From Apiotrichum sp. Y4204 (lineage: Eukaryota > Basidiomycota > Tremellomycetes > Trichosporonales > Trichosporonaceae), in the NCBI GenBank assembly GCA_025531455.1, contig JAMYHL010000142.1, positions 1-42,001 on the forward strand: DNA of 42,001 nucleotides, read 5' to 3'. Below are positions 31,140-41,242 of the stretch, piece after piece; the first letter of the stretch is position 1, and each line of letters begins with the position of its first letter. A program made the position numbers and the translations under genes. The notes beneath the pieces are model-generated. The model had not been told where the DNA came from. It was given only the letters and a program-made list of their open reading frames with translations, and did no database searches.

Positions 31140-33252
31140 ATGGCAGACTACACCGCCGAGCTGGCGCAGGCGTGCGCGCTCCTCGGCGAGGTGGTCGCGC
31201 ACGCGCGCGCCTTTGACACTGCGCGCCTCGGCTTTGTCCCCGCCGTCATTGACCGGAGCACGACGCACACGGCCGTGTGGAAGAGCGAGGAGACGACAGG
31301 GCTCGGGCGCTTTGTCGATTCGCTGGAGCATCATCTCGGGATATTCAACGCCGTGAGTCTGGGGCAGGGTACGAGGCTGGGTCCGTTTGGTTTATTATTC
31401 CTCACCCGGCCGCCATCGATTCTGTTGCTAATACCAGATGGCTGAGTCTCCCGCTGGGCCCCGCGAGGACCCGCTGCCCGTCGCGCTCGGTCTCGCCACT
31501 TCGTGGAAGTGTATTGTCCTCGCGCCTGGTCCCGTGCCCGCGGTCCGCATGGCCGCGAAGATTGAGGAGCCGTGGGACGGCAAGGGGAAGAAGCCGCAGA
31601 CGAAAGGCAAGCAGCGCGAGGCGTTCGTGGACGTTGTTGCCCGCGGCGGCGCCGAGTGGATCCGGATATACAGCAAGAAGACGACGCAGTTGCTCGCCGA
31701 GTTCCGCGAGGCGGACAGCTACATCAACAGTGACTATGAGTCGGACGACGAGGATGCGCCGCCCCCGGCCCCACGACTAGAAAACAGCATCACGCGTGTC
31801 GTCGACGAACTCCTCTCCCTTGCTGACCAGGTCGAGCGGATACCGGGCGTGCCCGCGCCAAAGCTCACCCTCCGCATGACTCGGATACAGGAGCATCCCG
31901 AGGGCGGGCATCCCGACCCGCGCATCGAGGAGACATTCGAGGCGGTCCGCAAACGCGGCGTAAACCTCGTATTTGGAGACTTGTCGGAAATCCCCATCTC
32001 CACGCTCCCCGTCAAGCCAGACGCGCCGCGCTGTGCGCGCCCGACGAGGCGCGTCAATCTCGACCCGACAGCACTGATGGGTCTCTGCTCGGACCTTCTG
32101 CACTATCCTCTCCCGGACACGGCCGAGGACGCACAGGCGCGCTTCTACCGCCCCGAAGAGATGGTCGGCGCGACGGGGCAGAGCCAAAACTCGCGCGAGC
32201 TCGTACGCGCACTGATGGAGGAGATGGAGGCGCCGCTCATCGAGCAGATCCGCGACGGGCTCGCGTCTGCGGCCGCGGAGGACGGGAACGGCGTCGAGCT
32301 CTGGGCTACCCGCCAGGCGGTCACGTACCTTCAGGAAACAATATCCAGCGAGGAGGTCATCGGCCAGGGCGAGGAGCAGCGCCGCATGCGCCGTCTCACC
32401 GATCTCGAGGATGGTGATTTCTGGGAGGGTAGCAGGTATGCCGGCAAGAGCGGCGTGCTGAGGGACATGAAGCTGCACGTCTTTGACGAGCCCGAGACGT
32501 ATCCCGCGTACCTGCGCGAGGCGGTGATGGCCAACGGTTCGGCCAAAGAGCATGCCAACGGAAATGGCCACCACGTACACGGCAAGGCACCCAGCGGCGA
32601 ACCCCTCCTCCCACCCATTCGCACCATAACGGGCACACCACTGTGCGGCGAGGGCATGACGTCTTTCCACCGCTCGACCACCGCCATCTGCTCTACATTC
32701 TTAGACGAGTACACCGCGCACATTGCGAATCCGACGCCCGCGTCGGCTGCAGCACTCCCAGCGTTCCTCAACCCGCGTCGCCTCCCGTCCCCACGCGTCG
32801 CGCAGATCTCCATACCCTTCACTGTCGTGTCGCTACACTCGCTCGCACGCGGCGCCGCCGAGGGCATGGCCACGCTCTCGATGGGCCACGTCGTCTTCCG
32901 CGAACTCTTCTCCCAGCCCAGATGGCGCGCAAAGGGCTGGGCGCAAAGCAATTATGAGCTCGAGGACTCGCGTGGTTCAGCAACTGTCAATGCCGTCGCG
33001 TGGATCCTGCCCTACCGCTCTCTCGGGGAGGCCAAGCGCATCAAATTCGCCAACGGCGACTTTTCGTTTCCGACGTTTGTGCAGCGCGTGCCGAAGAGCG
33101 AGAACGCGTCGCGGGCCGCGTCGAGGGCGGCATCCAGGGCGGCATCGAGGGCGGCCTCACGCGCGGCATCCCGGCCGTCGTCGGTTGCTTCCTCGGTCGC
33201 GTCCGACGCGCCGTCGCGCCACACGCCATCCCCCCTCTCCGACACCAAGTAA
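31140..33252 (+). CDS. DUF1308 (UPF0415/C7orf25-like) family protein
   Basis: Conserved eukaryotic protein whose role was not recognisable from sequence. Exons 31140-31352 and 31438-33252 give 675 residues. Resemblance to the C7orf25 family lies in FVDVVARGGAEWIRIYSKK, the acidic patch SDYESDDED, RGVNLVFGDLSEIPI and RRVNLDPTALMGLCSDLLHY. The C-terminal half has AVAWILPYRSLGEAKRIKFA and ISIPFTVVSLHSLARGAAEG. The tail after about residue 625 is a five-fold Ala-Ser-Arg-Ala repeat followed by Ser-rich sequence, probably disordered. The start was chosen because CCCACAATG precedes a spliceable first exon; the second exon also begins with ATG. The gene is convergent with the next one, 219 bp between stops. 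Confidence 0.83.
33105..33176 (+). repeat. 12-bp degenerate tandem repeat encoding Ala-Ser-Arg-Ala
   Basis: About five units of a 12-bp repeat sit at the 3' end of the DUF1308 gene. Codons differ between copies while the amino acids are kept. Confidence 0.85.
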
Positions 33253-33471
33253 CATCTATCTGTATGGCGCGCGATATCCGCCGCGCCCACTGTCACCTGT
33301 AATAGCTACCATCCATATCGTGTTGCATTGCATATTGCTACAGTCTGTAGTGTACACTATTGGGACAATGAGGAGACATGGGAGGGACAGGGGACAACTT
33401 GGGGCCAAAAGGGGGAAATACGCAAAGAGGTGAGGGAGACTCGGGAGACACCCAACAGAAACTGAGAAAGA

Positions 33472-34825
33472 TTACCACGCAGAAATCGGATCTGCAGAGT
33501 TAGTACCGCCCATCTAAAGTTCAGTCTACACACCATGTTCATCATCCTCGGGATCATCGCTATCCGCAACGACAATACTCTTGTCCCACTCGTCTTTAGC
33601 CACGTTACGCTTCTCGACCGGCGTCCCGGGCGTCGCGGGCGTGCGCCGTGCAGGCTGAGGCTGGGACGTGGGCGGCGTGGGGACCGTGGCGGCCTTTGGG
33701 GCCGTTGGGGCAATCGCGACGTGCGCGATCGGGGGCTTGGAGACACTCGCAACCTTCTCGACCGGCGTCGCGGGCGTGCGCCGAGGCTGAGGCTGAGGCT
33801 GGGATGTGGGCGGCGTGTGGACCATGTTGCCCTTTGAGGCTATCGCGACGTGTGCGATCGGGAGCTTGGGGACACTCGCACCTTTACCATTTGCGGCCAT
33901 GGAGCTGTTCATGACCAAGGAGCCATTCGCGCCATTCGCGACATTCGCGACATTCGCGCCATTGGAGAACTTGGCGCCAGTCGCGATCGTTGCGCCGTTT
34001 GGGCCATTCGCGCCATTCGCGCCATTCGCGCCCTTGAAACCCGTCCTCGGCGTAACCGTCGCCGTCGCCGTCGCCATCGCGGGCGGCACCGGATTCCGCG
34101 CGACCTCGCGCCTCTTGGCGGGTATCTGCCGCGCCGAGGTGGGCGTCACAATCTCCTCGGGCGACTTGGCCGTCGACTCGGAGTGCATGCTCGTGACACC
34201 GGCGGGGACCCGCTGTCGTTTAGCTGCAGAAGATACTGCGTCGGCGGTGCGTTTCTGCCCGATTGCGCGGGCGGTGGGCGTTCCTGCGCTGGGTCTCTCG
34301 CTTGGTCCACTCGGTCCACTTGGTCCCCTTGGTCCACTTGGTCTGCCCGGTGGGCTCGTCCTGTTCGGCGTCCCGTTCGGCGTCCCACTCGGCGACGCAC
34401 TTGGCGAGTACTCCCATCAGCCCCGTGGTACACCCAAAACCCACCTCAATGCCCTCCCTGCGCGCAACGTCCACCAGCGCACCCCGCAGTCTCTCATGTT
34501 TCGCGATCCACTCATCGCGCTCCGCCTCCGCCGCACGCATCCTCTCGACCGCCGCGCGCGCCTGTCTGACCGCTAGACACTTGACCCGGTCCAGTTCCAC
34601 TACCGCTTCCTCGAGATCGCGGATTTGTGCTGTCGCAGCAGCGAGCGCGTCCTCTGTCCCTGCGAGCCGGGACTCTGCTGCGTGCAACAGCGCGTTTTCG
34701 GCTTCGAGCTCGGCGATGCGCGCTTCGTGCTCCTCGTTCGAGGTGAGGATGCCCTTGTTCAGCAGCGTGCTGAGCTTTAGCTCGTAGCGGACCCCGGCGA
34801 GCTCGTCTTCCAGCGAGGTGGACAT
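33472..34825 (-). CDS. Hypothetical coiled-coil and repeat protein, probably nuclear
   Basis: Family not recognised. Exons 34825-34401, 34360-33534 and 33491-33472 give 423 residues. Residues about 1-115 are a Glu/Ala/Arg-rich coiled coil (EARIAELEAENALLHAAES, then RAAEAERDEWIAKHERLRG). A Gly-Pro-Ser run (GRPSGPRGPSGPSGP) and a bipartite NLS-like motif (KRTADAVSSAAKRQRVP, about 178-194) follow. Then come Gly-Ala-Asn repeats and two copies of a roughly 45-residue repeat (PIAHVAIA, TPPTSQPQP, RRTPATP, VEK). The end is acidic. The first intron (34400-34361) is the weakest call; it is needed to link the coiled coil with the repeat region, and an acceptor at 34343 also fits. The last intron has a perfect TACTAAC branch site. 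An alternative is two separate genes. Confidence 0.6.
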
Positions 34826-35173
34826 GTGTGCTCGGGGGCGAGGGGTTGGTGATTCTTGTAACTCTTGTGGTCGGTGGAGAAGGGTTGTGGTGGACGCGAT
34901 TGCAGCAACAATCATGCTGTAGATCTAACAATCTAGAGCTCTACAGGATCAGGGGGATCTAGGGAAACATGGAATGCATGGCAACATGGCAACATGGCAA
35001 CACGTAACACAGCTAACACAGAAGACTGAAACACGTGAGATCCACGCCGCAAACAATCCCACGTGACACATTCTTCCAAGGATCCAAGGCGGTCACTCGA
35101 CCTCGTTCCTTCCAATCCATATTCCACAAAACAGCCCACAACAAACACACTTTTACCCACTCTACAAACCACA
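34826..35173. other. Divergent promoter between the coiled-coil gene and PML1
   Basis: 348 bases serve both genes. They contain an ATGGCAAC-type repeat (about 34977-35003) and two CACGTG boxes, with a CA-rich PML1 leader at about 35085-35173. Confidence 0.65.
35032..35065. promoter_or_regulatory. Pair of CACGTG E-boxes
   Basis: Palindromic CACGTG occurs at 35032-35037 and 35060-35065, 28 bp apart, inside the divergent promoter. Such sites are bound by bHLH factors (Cbf1/USF type) in fungi. Binding here is inferred only from the motif. Confidence 0.55.
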
Positions 35174-36259
35174 ATGCCACTCGACAGGGAACTCCCGCCG
35201 CATCTCCGCGACCGCTCGCCTCCGCCTCGGGACCGCGGGGACCGTGGGGAGCGTGAGCGCGAGCGTGATCGCGGCGGGAGGGGAGATTCCCGCGGACGAC
35301 GCGACGAAAACCGTGATTCCCAACGGAGGCGATCACGGTCGCCCCGCCGAGACCGAGAGCGGGAGAGCTGGGAGGACCGGCACGCGTACGACTCGCGGCG
35401 GCATGGGGAGCGGAATGGACGAGAGGGGCGCGAGGGGCGAGAGGGGCGGGAAGAAAGAGATGGGCGGGATGGTGGTCGCGGGCGGGGATCCGGATCCGGT
35501 TCTGCTGGTCCTGGCCACGGGGCGGTCGCGCGGCGGGACGAGTACGGCGCGCGGGAGCGCGAAATGGAGCGCGAGGCGGACCGGAAGCGGTATGACGAGG
35601 GCGGCGAGGTGAGTTTGAGGCTTATGAATGTTTCTGGGCCACCGTGTGCTGTTATGTTTATGTTTACTCTTTGCTCACATCAGCTTGTTCCCGCCAAGTC
35701 GCCGCCTAAACCGAATTTCTCGAATTCGGGGTTGCTTGCCAAGGAGTCGAACAGCATCAAGGGCGTCGCGCTCAAGTACCATGAGCCGCCGGAGGCACGG
35801 AAGCCGACAAAAAACTGGCGGTTGTACGTCTTCAAGGGGGATGATATGAAGGGTGAGTGTTGGGTAGAATTCCGCTCCGTTGCTTGTGCTCACTGCAGAC
35901 AACATCCATATCTACAAGCAGAGCTGCTTTCTCGTTGGGCGCGACCAGGTCGTTGCGGACATTGTGGAGGCGCACGCGAGCTGTTCCAAGCAGCATGCGG
36001 TGGTGCAGTTCCGCCAGACTACGTCGCGCAACGAGTATGGCGACACCAAGACCGAGGTCAAGCCGTACATTATCGATCTCGACTCGACAAACGGCACCTA
36101 TGTCAACGGCAAGGAGGTGCCAAAGTCACGCTACTACGAGCTCCTCCACAAAGACAGTACGTCGCTTCGCTTTCACCATCTCTGACGCTAGTGATCACAT
36201 TCGGAACATCAAAGACCGAGTATGTGATTATCAACGCGGATCTCGACGAGTCAAAGTAG
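35174..36259 (+). CDS. PML1: FHA-domain protein of the PML1/SNIP1 family (RES complex)
   Basis: Subunit of the spliceosome-associated RES complex (pre-mRNA retention and splicing), with Bud13 and Ist3. Exons 35174-35608, 35684-35852, 35899-36156 and 36192-36259 give 309 residues. The first 145 residues are Arg/Asp/Gly-rich with SR-like sequence (RRRSRSPRRDRERES) and GREGREGREGRE repeats. Then comes the family-specific LYVFKGDDMKDNIHIYKQS lead-in and the FHA fold, with the phosphothreonine-binding residues Gly215-Arg216, Ser231-Lys-Gln-His234 and Asn266-Gly-Thr-Tyr. It ends in TSKTEYVIINADLDES. The first intron (75 nt) is stop-free and in frame, so a retained form would add 25 residues. It is convergent with the next gene, 162 bp between stops. 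Confidence 0.92.
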   Translation: MPLDRELPPHLRDRSPPPRDRGDRGERERERDRGGRGDSRGRRDENRDSQRRRSRSPRRDRERESWEDRHAYDSRRHGERNGREGREGREGREERDGRDGGRGRGSGSGSAGPGHGAVARRDEYGAREREMEREADRKRYDEGGEVSLRLMNVSGPPCAVMFMFTLCSHQLVPAKSPPKPNFSNSGLLAKESNSIKGVALKYHEPPEARKPTKNWRLYVFKGDDMKGECWVEFRSVACAHCRQHPYLQAELLSRWARPGRCGHCGGARELFQAACGGAVPPDYVAQRVWRHQDRGQAVHYRSRLDKRHLCQRQGGAKVTLLRAPPQRQYVASLSPSLTLVITFGTSKTEYVIINADLDESK

Positions 36260-36421
36260 AGGGTTCATCGTCGGTAATAGCATGTCATCATTAAACAGAG
36301 TCTGCGGTAGAGGACATGGATAGGAGGTACGGAACAGAAGGGCAGTGCTAATGGAGGCGGTTTCTCAAGGGAGCTCATGAGCAGGGAACGGTATTCCGGT
36401 GTTTGCAACTCCGGGCAGTGT

Positions 36422-38479
36422 CTACAACCACGACGCGTGGCCAGGTGGTGGTGGGATCTCTCCGACCCCTTCCTTCATGTGGGGCATCTGGACATTCTCC
36501 TTCGCAGCAGGGGCATCGCGCAGCTTGACTTGACCCGTGGATGCCCCCAAGCGCCACAAAGCAGCCAGATTCTCGCGAAATGCTTTCGAGGGGGGGCGCG
36601 GTTTGACAACATAATTTACTGATGCCCGGCTTTGGTTCGGCGGAATATACGCCAGGGGTGCCCCTCCTGAGCGACGCTGGGAGTCACCAGAGGCTGAACC
36701 TTTTGTCTGATGCGCAAGACCTGGCGGCCCAGTCCCGCGCGGAGGGTCCCTACGGGTCTCAGAAAAGGTCGAGGGCGGCGAGATCGGCTCCGTCTTAACC
36801 GTCACTGTGGTGGCCGTCTTCTGCTTCTTGGACGTGGGACGCGGTGGCGTGGGCGGCACGTTGTTGGCCTTCCTCTTGGTCGATGTGTTCTCCACTTTCA
36901 CAGTTATCTGCGACTCACCCGCCGACGACGATGGTCCGGTGAACGTCCCCCACTCCGAGATGGCCCCAGAATGTTCTCCGGGGAGGGTCGTGGAATTGGC
37001 CCCAGTCGCGTATGAGGCGACCTTGGACTTGGATTTGGACTTCTTCTTCTTCTTCTTGGGTGCTGTCGAGGTGCCCGGAGCGCCCGGCTGGGCCTTGGAT
37101 GGGCCATCGATAGCCGCGATATCCGGTTTCGTCTCAACATTCTGCCCATTCTGCTGGTTGGACGAGTGATGCTTTTGGTTTTGGGATCCGGGTGTGACCA
37201 CAGTAGTCGATTTCGACTGCCACTTTGACGGACCAGACTTGGCCCACACTCGGAAGTATCGCTTTTTGTGTTTCTTGTTCGCCTGGTTTGGAGCTGGACC
37301 AGTATTGGACTTGATTCGAAGAACGTCGTTGGGTGTGCGACCGTTGGGTTCATTGGAGTTCTTGCCTTCTGAGGATTGCTGTTCAGGAGTGCTTTCCAAA
37401 ACAACCTGATCAGAAGGACGAGCAGGCAAGACTGCAGTCGGAGAAGGAGGTTGACCCTGCCAATAGCCCACCGGCGCGTGATGCCAAGGGAAGCCCGGCA
37501 TCCGCGGTGGTCCGCCAGCCATAGATGTGTCCAACTGAGACAGATCACCGATGGACACATCGGCCGAGGTCGTGTGCCCGCTGACCGTGCTCATGGTACA
37601 CATTGCACTGGTAGAGATTGACGGGTCACGATCTCTGTGCTGCAAGTGTCAGAGTAAGCAGCTTCTGATATAACTCACATAATCCAAGCAATCGACAAAG
37701 GCAAAGAGATCGTCGGCATTGTGATGCAAACGCCGACTGCCAAGGGCATCTGCCACCTGGCGCACGATATGGGCACTCTGCACGAGGGCATCCAGCGGTG
37801 CACAAATGGCAGTAAAGGCAGAGAGCGGCCATTCGTGCTCGCCCTCCGAAGACTGGCTGCCAGTGACAGAGGGGACCTGATGGCCGAGTGCACCCTTCTG
37901 AGGACCTACTGGAGAACCAAACACACTTTGAAGCAGCTCCAAAGCCTCGGCTTCGTGGCTGTCAATGCGTGCTTGAGTGAGAGCACGAGAATGTCCGAAC
38001 ACGTCTTCTGGTAACTCCCTGCTAGGCTCCTCTGGCTCGAAGGAGGCCCCAGTCGCCCTAAACGGCTTATCAACCAGGGAACAGTCGCGATTGTCACGGC
38101 CGCATCGCATGCAACTGTACGTCAGCTTGGAAATCGTATTGCACAGCTGAACCTACTTGGTGACCGTGCCGTTCACCGCATCCTTCATATCCAAAGACAC
38201 AATGCAGGTTTTCTTCTTCCGCACACAGCGCTCACAACGCCAAGAATCTGGTTATCAGCTAATGCTGATCAATGTGACCAACCTTCCAGGAGGGCGAGAA
38301 CCAGCTCGCCATCCATGCACTTCTGAATGGAAGGGCGGATGGGGGAGAAGACCCCATCGTGGCGCAGATTATTCACCTCTTTCTATGTATTAGCGTCAGG
38401 CTGGGAGGAAGACACGACTTACACTCTCGGGGTGGAGAATACTGCCCTGCACAGCTGCTGTGTCTGTGACAGGCGACAT
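36422..38479 (-). CDS. Zinc-cluster (Zn2Cys6-like) putative transcription factor
   Basis: Five exons (38479-38423, 38382-38283, 38247-38157, 38114-37679, 37639-36422) give 633 residues. Near the N-terminus six cysteines form C57-x2-C60-x6-C67-x16-C84-x2-C87-x6-C94 (WRCERCVRKKKTC and CMRCGRDNRDC). This matches a binuclear zinc cluster except for an unusually long central loop. The loop is encoded up to an exon border; splicing there is required because the direct read meets TAG. The rest is mostly low-complexity: Ser/Pro/Gln-rich with Lys-rich nuclear-type motifs (PKKKKKKSKSKSK, KKQKTATTVTVKTE), no fungal_trans domain seen. Role inferred: DNA-binding regulator, targets unknown. A different zinc-binding role is possible. 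Confidence 0.75.
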
Positions 38480-39585
38480 GGAAATCGATGTGTTTTGGGC
38501 AAAGAGGCAGGGAGAGGTTTCCAGGGGTGCAGAGAGCGTCTAAGAGGAGAATAGAGCACACAACCATATGGAGATGCGACCAGGGCGCGTGAGGGTGTAC
38601 TGCTCTGTACTGAACAGCAATTGATTGAGTTGGGGGAAGGGCGTGCGACTGAGATCTTGGCCTTTTTCGTGAGGGATGAGGTGTCGAGCCCTTCTCTGAT
38701 CCAAGAAGTAGACCTCAAGTTGGAGGACTGCGTCCCAGACTCCCACAGTGAGTATGTGAAGGCGCTAGGAGGGAATAGAGAGGTGCTCGCCCGCCCACGG
38801 GGAGGGATGGAAGCGATTCCTCTAGATTTTGATGAACAGCGACGATGGCGACAAGGAGGGCAAAAGAGGGGAAGTGGAACCAAGAGGGAGGGGAAGGGGA
38901 TGAAGAGAGCACCGGTTGAGAGAGAGAAAGGGAGAATGGGGATAGCAGAGAGAAAGAGAGGGGGAGGGGATTGGGGAGATGAGATGAACGGCGAGGGAAG
39001 ACAAGTTTATATAGTTTCTCTCTCAACTTGCCAGCTTGTGTCAGCCGCGCGCGCGTCAGTCGCATCAGCTTCCATCAGTCCAGTCCAGTCCAGTCAACCG
39101 GGGGCACACACACACTGGGCACACTGCACACACGCGCCAACGGGTACACAACATACTCATGTACTCAGATAGCCAGACGCGCATGATCGAATGATCGGAC
39201 AGGAAAGATTGACACGGTGACGCGACATTGAATGCGCGCTGCGCCATGGTTCTCGATCCAGTAATGCGCAGTTGCACAGCCCGAGCGAGATCGCGAGAAG
39301 CAGCGCGTTAGCGTGGAGGGAGAACTGGCAGCCAGTTTGTATGCGAGTAATCTCATCAGTAGGTAGGCCAAGCAGACAGACGCGGAGAGACAGCACCGAA
39401 GGGTGGTGAGCGTCAGAGTATACTCGATCAATTCGACTGCGCCCTGCAAAAACAAAGAAGAACCCAGTGGAATAGCACCCAGCAAACGTGACAATCCAGC
39501 AGTATTTCACTCCTTCTAAATCCACTTCTGATCTCCGACCGCCTTGTCCTTTGTCCGCTCCAACTTCCTTCACAATACCGCAGTC
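38480..39585. other. Upstream region of the zinc-cluster gene
   Basis: 1.1 kb between the start of the zinc-cluster gene and the 3' end of the amidohydrolase gene (both minus). About 38860-39000 is GA-rich on the plus strand, that is CT-rich in the direction of transcription, fitting a leader. A CAGTC x4 repeat lies at about 39078-39097 and CA-rich sequence follows. An open frame at 38621-39172 (+) is compositional. Confidence 0.55.
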
Positions 39586-41242
39586 CTAGGTAAGTGCGAC
39601 TTCAACCCGCAGGTCACGAAGGGTGCTTTTGACACAACGTCCGTCTTTGACGATCGCCTGGAGGAACTCGTTGGGCCTGTTGAGGATTCCGACGTCTTCG
39701 AGGGGGTTGGCGCTGAGGAGGAGGAGATCGGCGTAGGCGCCCTCGGCAATCACGCCGGCCTTGCCCTCGAGCTTGAGCACTTTTGCGGCGTTGACTGTCG
39801 CCTGCTTGAGAATTGCAGGCGAGGGGAGGACACGCTTGCGGAGGTCAAACTCGCTGAGCTGCAGCGGCTGCATGGAGGAAAACGCGTCGGTGCCGTACGC
39901 AACGTTCACGCCGAGCTCGTGTGCGCGCTTGAGCGTCTTGAAGCCCATCTCCTGCACGTGGGTGAGCTTCTCACGCGAGGCCGGCGGGATAATAGCATTG
40001 TACGGCGGGCGGGATAGGAGGTCGCACACGATCAGTGTCGGGGTAAGATGCACGCCCTTCTTGGCCATGAGCATGAGCGTGTCATCGTCAATGAGGTTGC
40101 CGTGCTCAATACCGCCGATTCCCGCCTCAATGGCGTTGCGCGCGCCCTCGGTGGTGAAGCAGTGGGAAGTGACGAGTGTGCCGCCCTGGGCGTAAGCGAG
40201 GAGAAAAAGGCGACACGGAGACCCCTGACCCCTACACTCACCATTGCCTTGACAGTGTCGCAGATGGCCTTGATCTCGGCCACGCTAAACTGGGAGCTCT
40301 CAAGCTTGTCCGTGGGACTCGCAACGCCGCCACTGGAGCAGATCTTGATGTGGTCGGCGCCCGACTGCATAATCTTGCGCGCGGTCTTGAGACACGCATC
40401 GACACCGTCGGCAATAGTGCTGAGCTGCGGCCCCGAGCCAGGCGGGGTGATTGCGCAGCAGGTGATGGGCGAGTCTTGCGAGTTCATGTCGCCGTGCCCG
40501 CCGGTCTGGGACATGATCGGTCCGCCTTGGAAGATACGTGGGCCGGGCGTAAGCCAGTCGGCCGTCGCGGTCTTGTAGTGCCTGTTTGCGCCGCCGACAT
40601 CGCGCACGGTCGTGAACCCGCGCGACAGCATTCCTGGGGTTAGAGAAGGAAACGCAGCATAGTTTACCTTTAAGAACGTAAGTGGTTTTGAGAGCCGTGT
40701 CCGTCTCGCTACTTCCCACCAGCGAGCTTGCGGTTCCCCCCGGCGCAGCTGTGATGTGCGTGTGGCCTACGGTCTTAGTGATCAAGTACCTCTATCGCCT
40801 CAGCGCTAGCGCTTCTACTCACAATCAATCAACCCGGGACACATGTACAGCCCCTTGGCATCGATGGTAGAGTATCCCGCCTCCTGCATGTCCGCCTTTT
40901 TGGTCTTCTGAACACTCTGAATCACGCCCGCGCGGATGCGCACCGTCATGTTCTCGTGCACCTTGCCCTTCTCAGCATCCACAACGTTTGCCCCTGCGAA
41001 TCAGCACAAAATCACATTCCACCACCTCCAAGCCCCCCTCGGCGCTCTCACTCACCGACAAAGCTCATCGGCACCTGCTCCGGCCGGATCCACGGCGGCG
41101 AGACAATGTCGTAGTCCTTCGGCACGGGGTTCGGGATCCAGTGCGGCGGCGTCCACTCGTACGGGTCCGACGTCTTGGCGGGCGCGCTAACGACCTCGAA
41201 GTCTTCAAGGCCGGCCGCGAGCGTCGAGAGGTTCACGAGCAT
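39586..41242 (-). CDS. Metal-dependent amidohydrolase (imidazolonepropionase/prolidase/ochratoxinase-like)
   Basis: Binuclear metal hydrolase of the amidohydrolase superfamily that probably cleaves an amide or peptide-like bond. Exons 41242-41056, 40993-40823, 40766-40668, 40633-40242 and 40185-39586 give 482 residues. After a Pro-rich 60-residue start comes the beta-sandwich strand ANVVDAEKGKVHENMTVRI, then CPGLIDCHTHI with His121 and His123. FTTVRDVGG, SQTGGHGDM, and HIKICSSGGVASP with the likely carbamylated Lys249 follow. The remaining metal ligands are His291 (VTSHCF), His311 (IEHGN) and Asp383 (AYGTDA). The end has ADLLLLSANPLEDVGIL and a VKDGRCV motif. All metal ligands are intact. No signal peptide is evident. 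The substrate cannot be fixed from sequence. Confidence 0.88.

Noticed and set aside
38621..39172. 183-codon open frame on the plus strand
   Set aside because: GA-rich and repetitive, located in the leader and promoter of the zinc-cluster gene; no recognisable domain.
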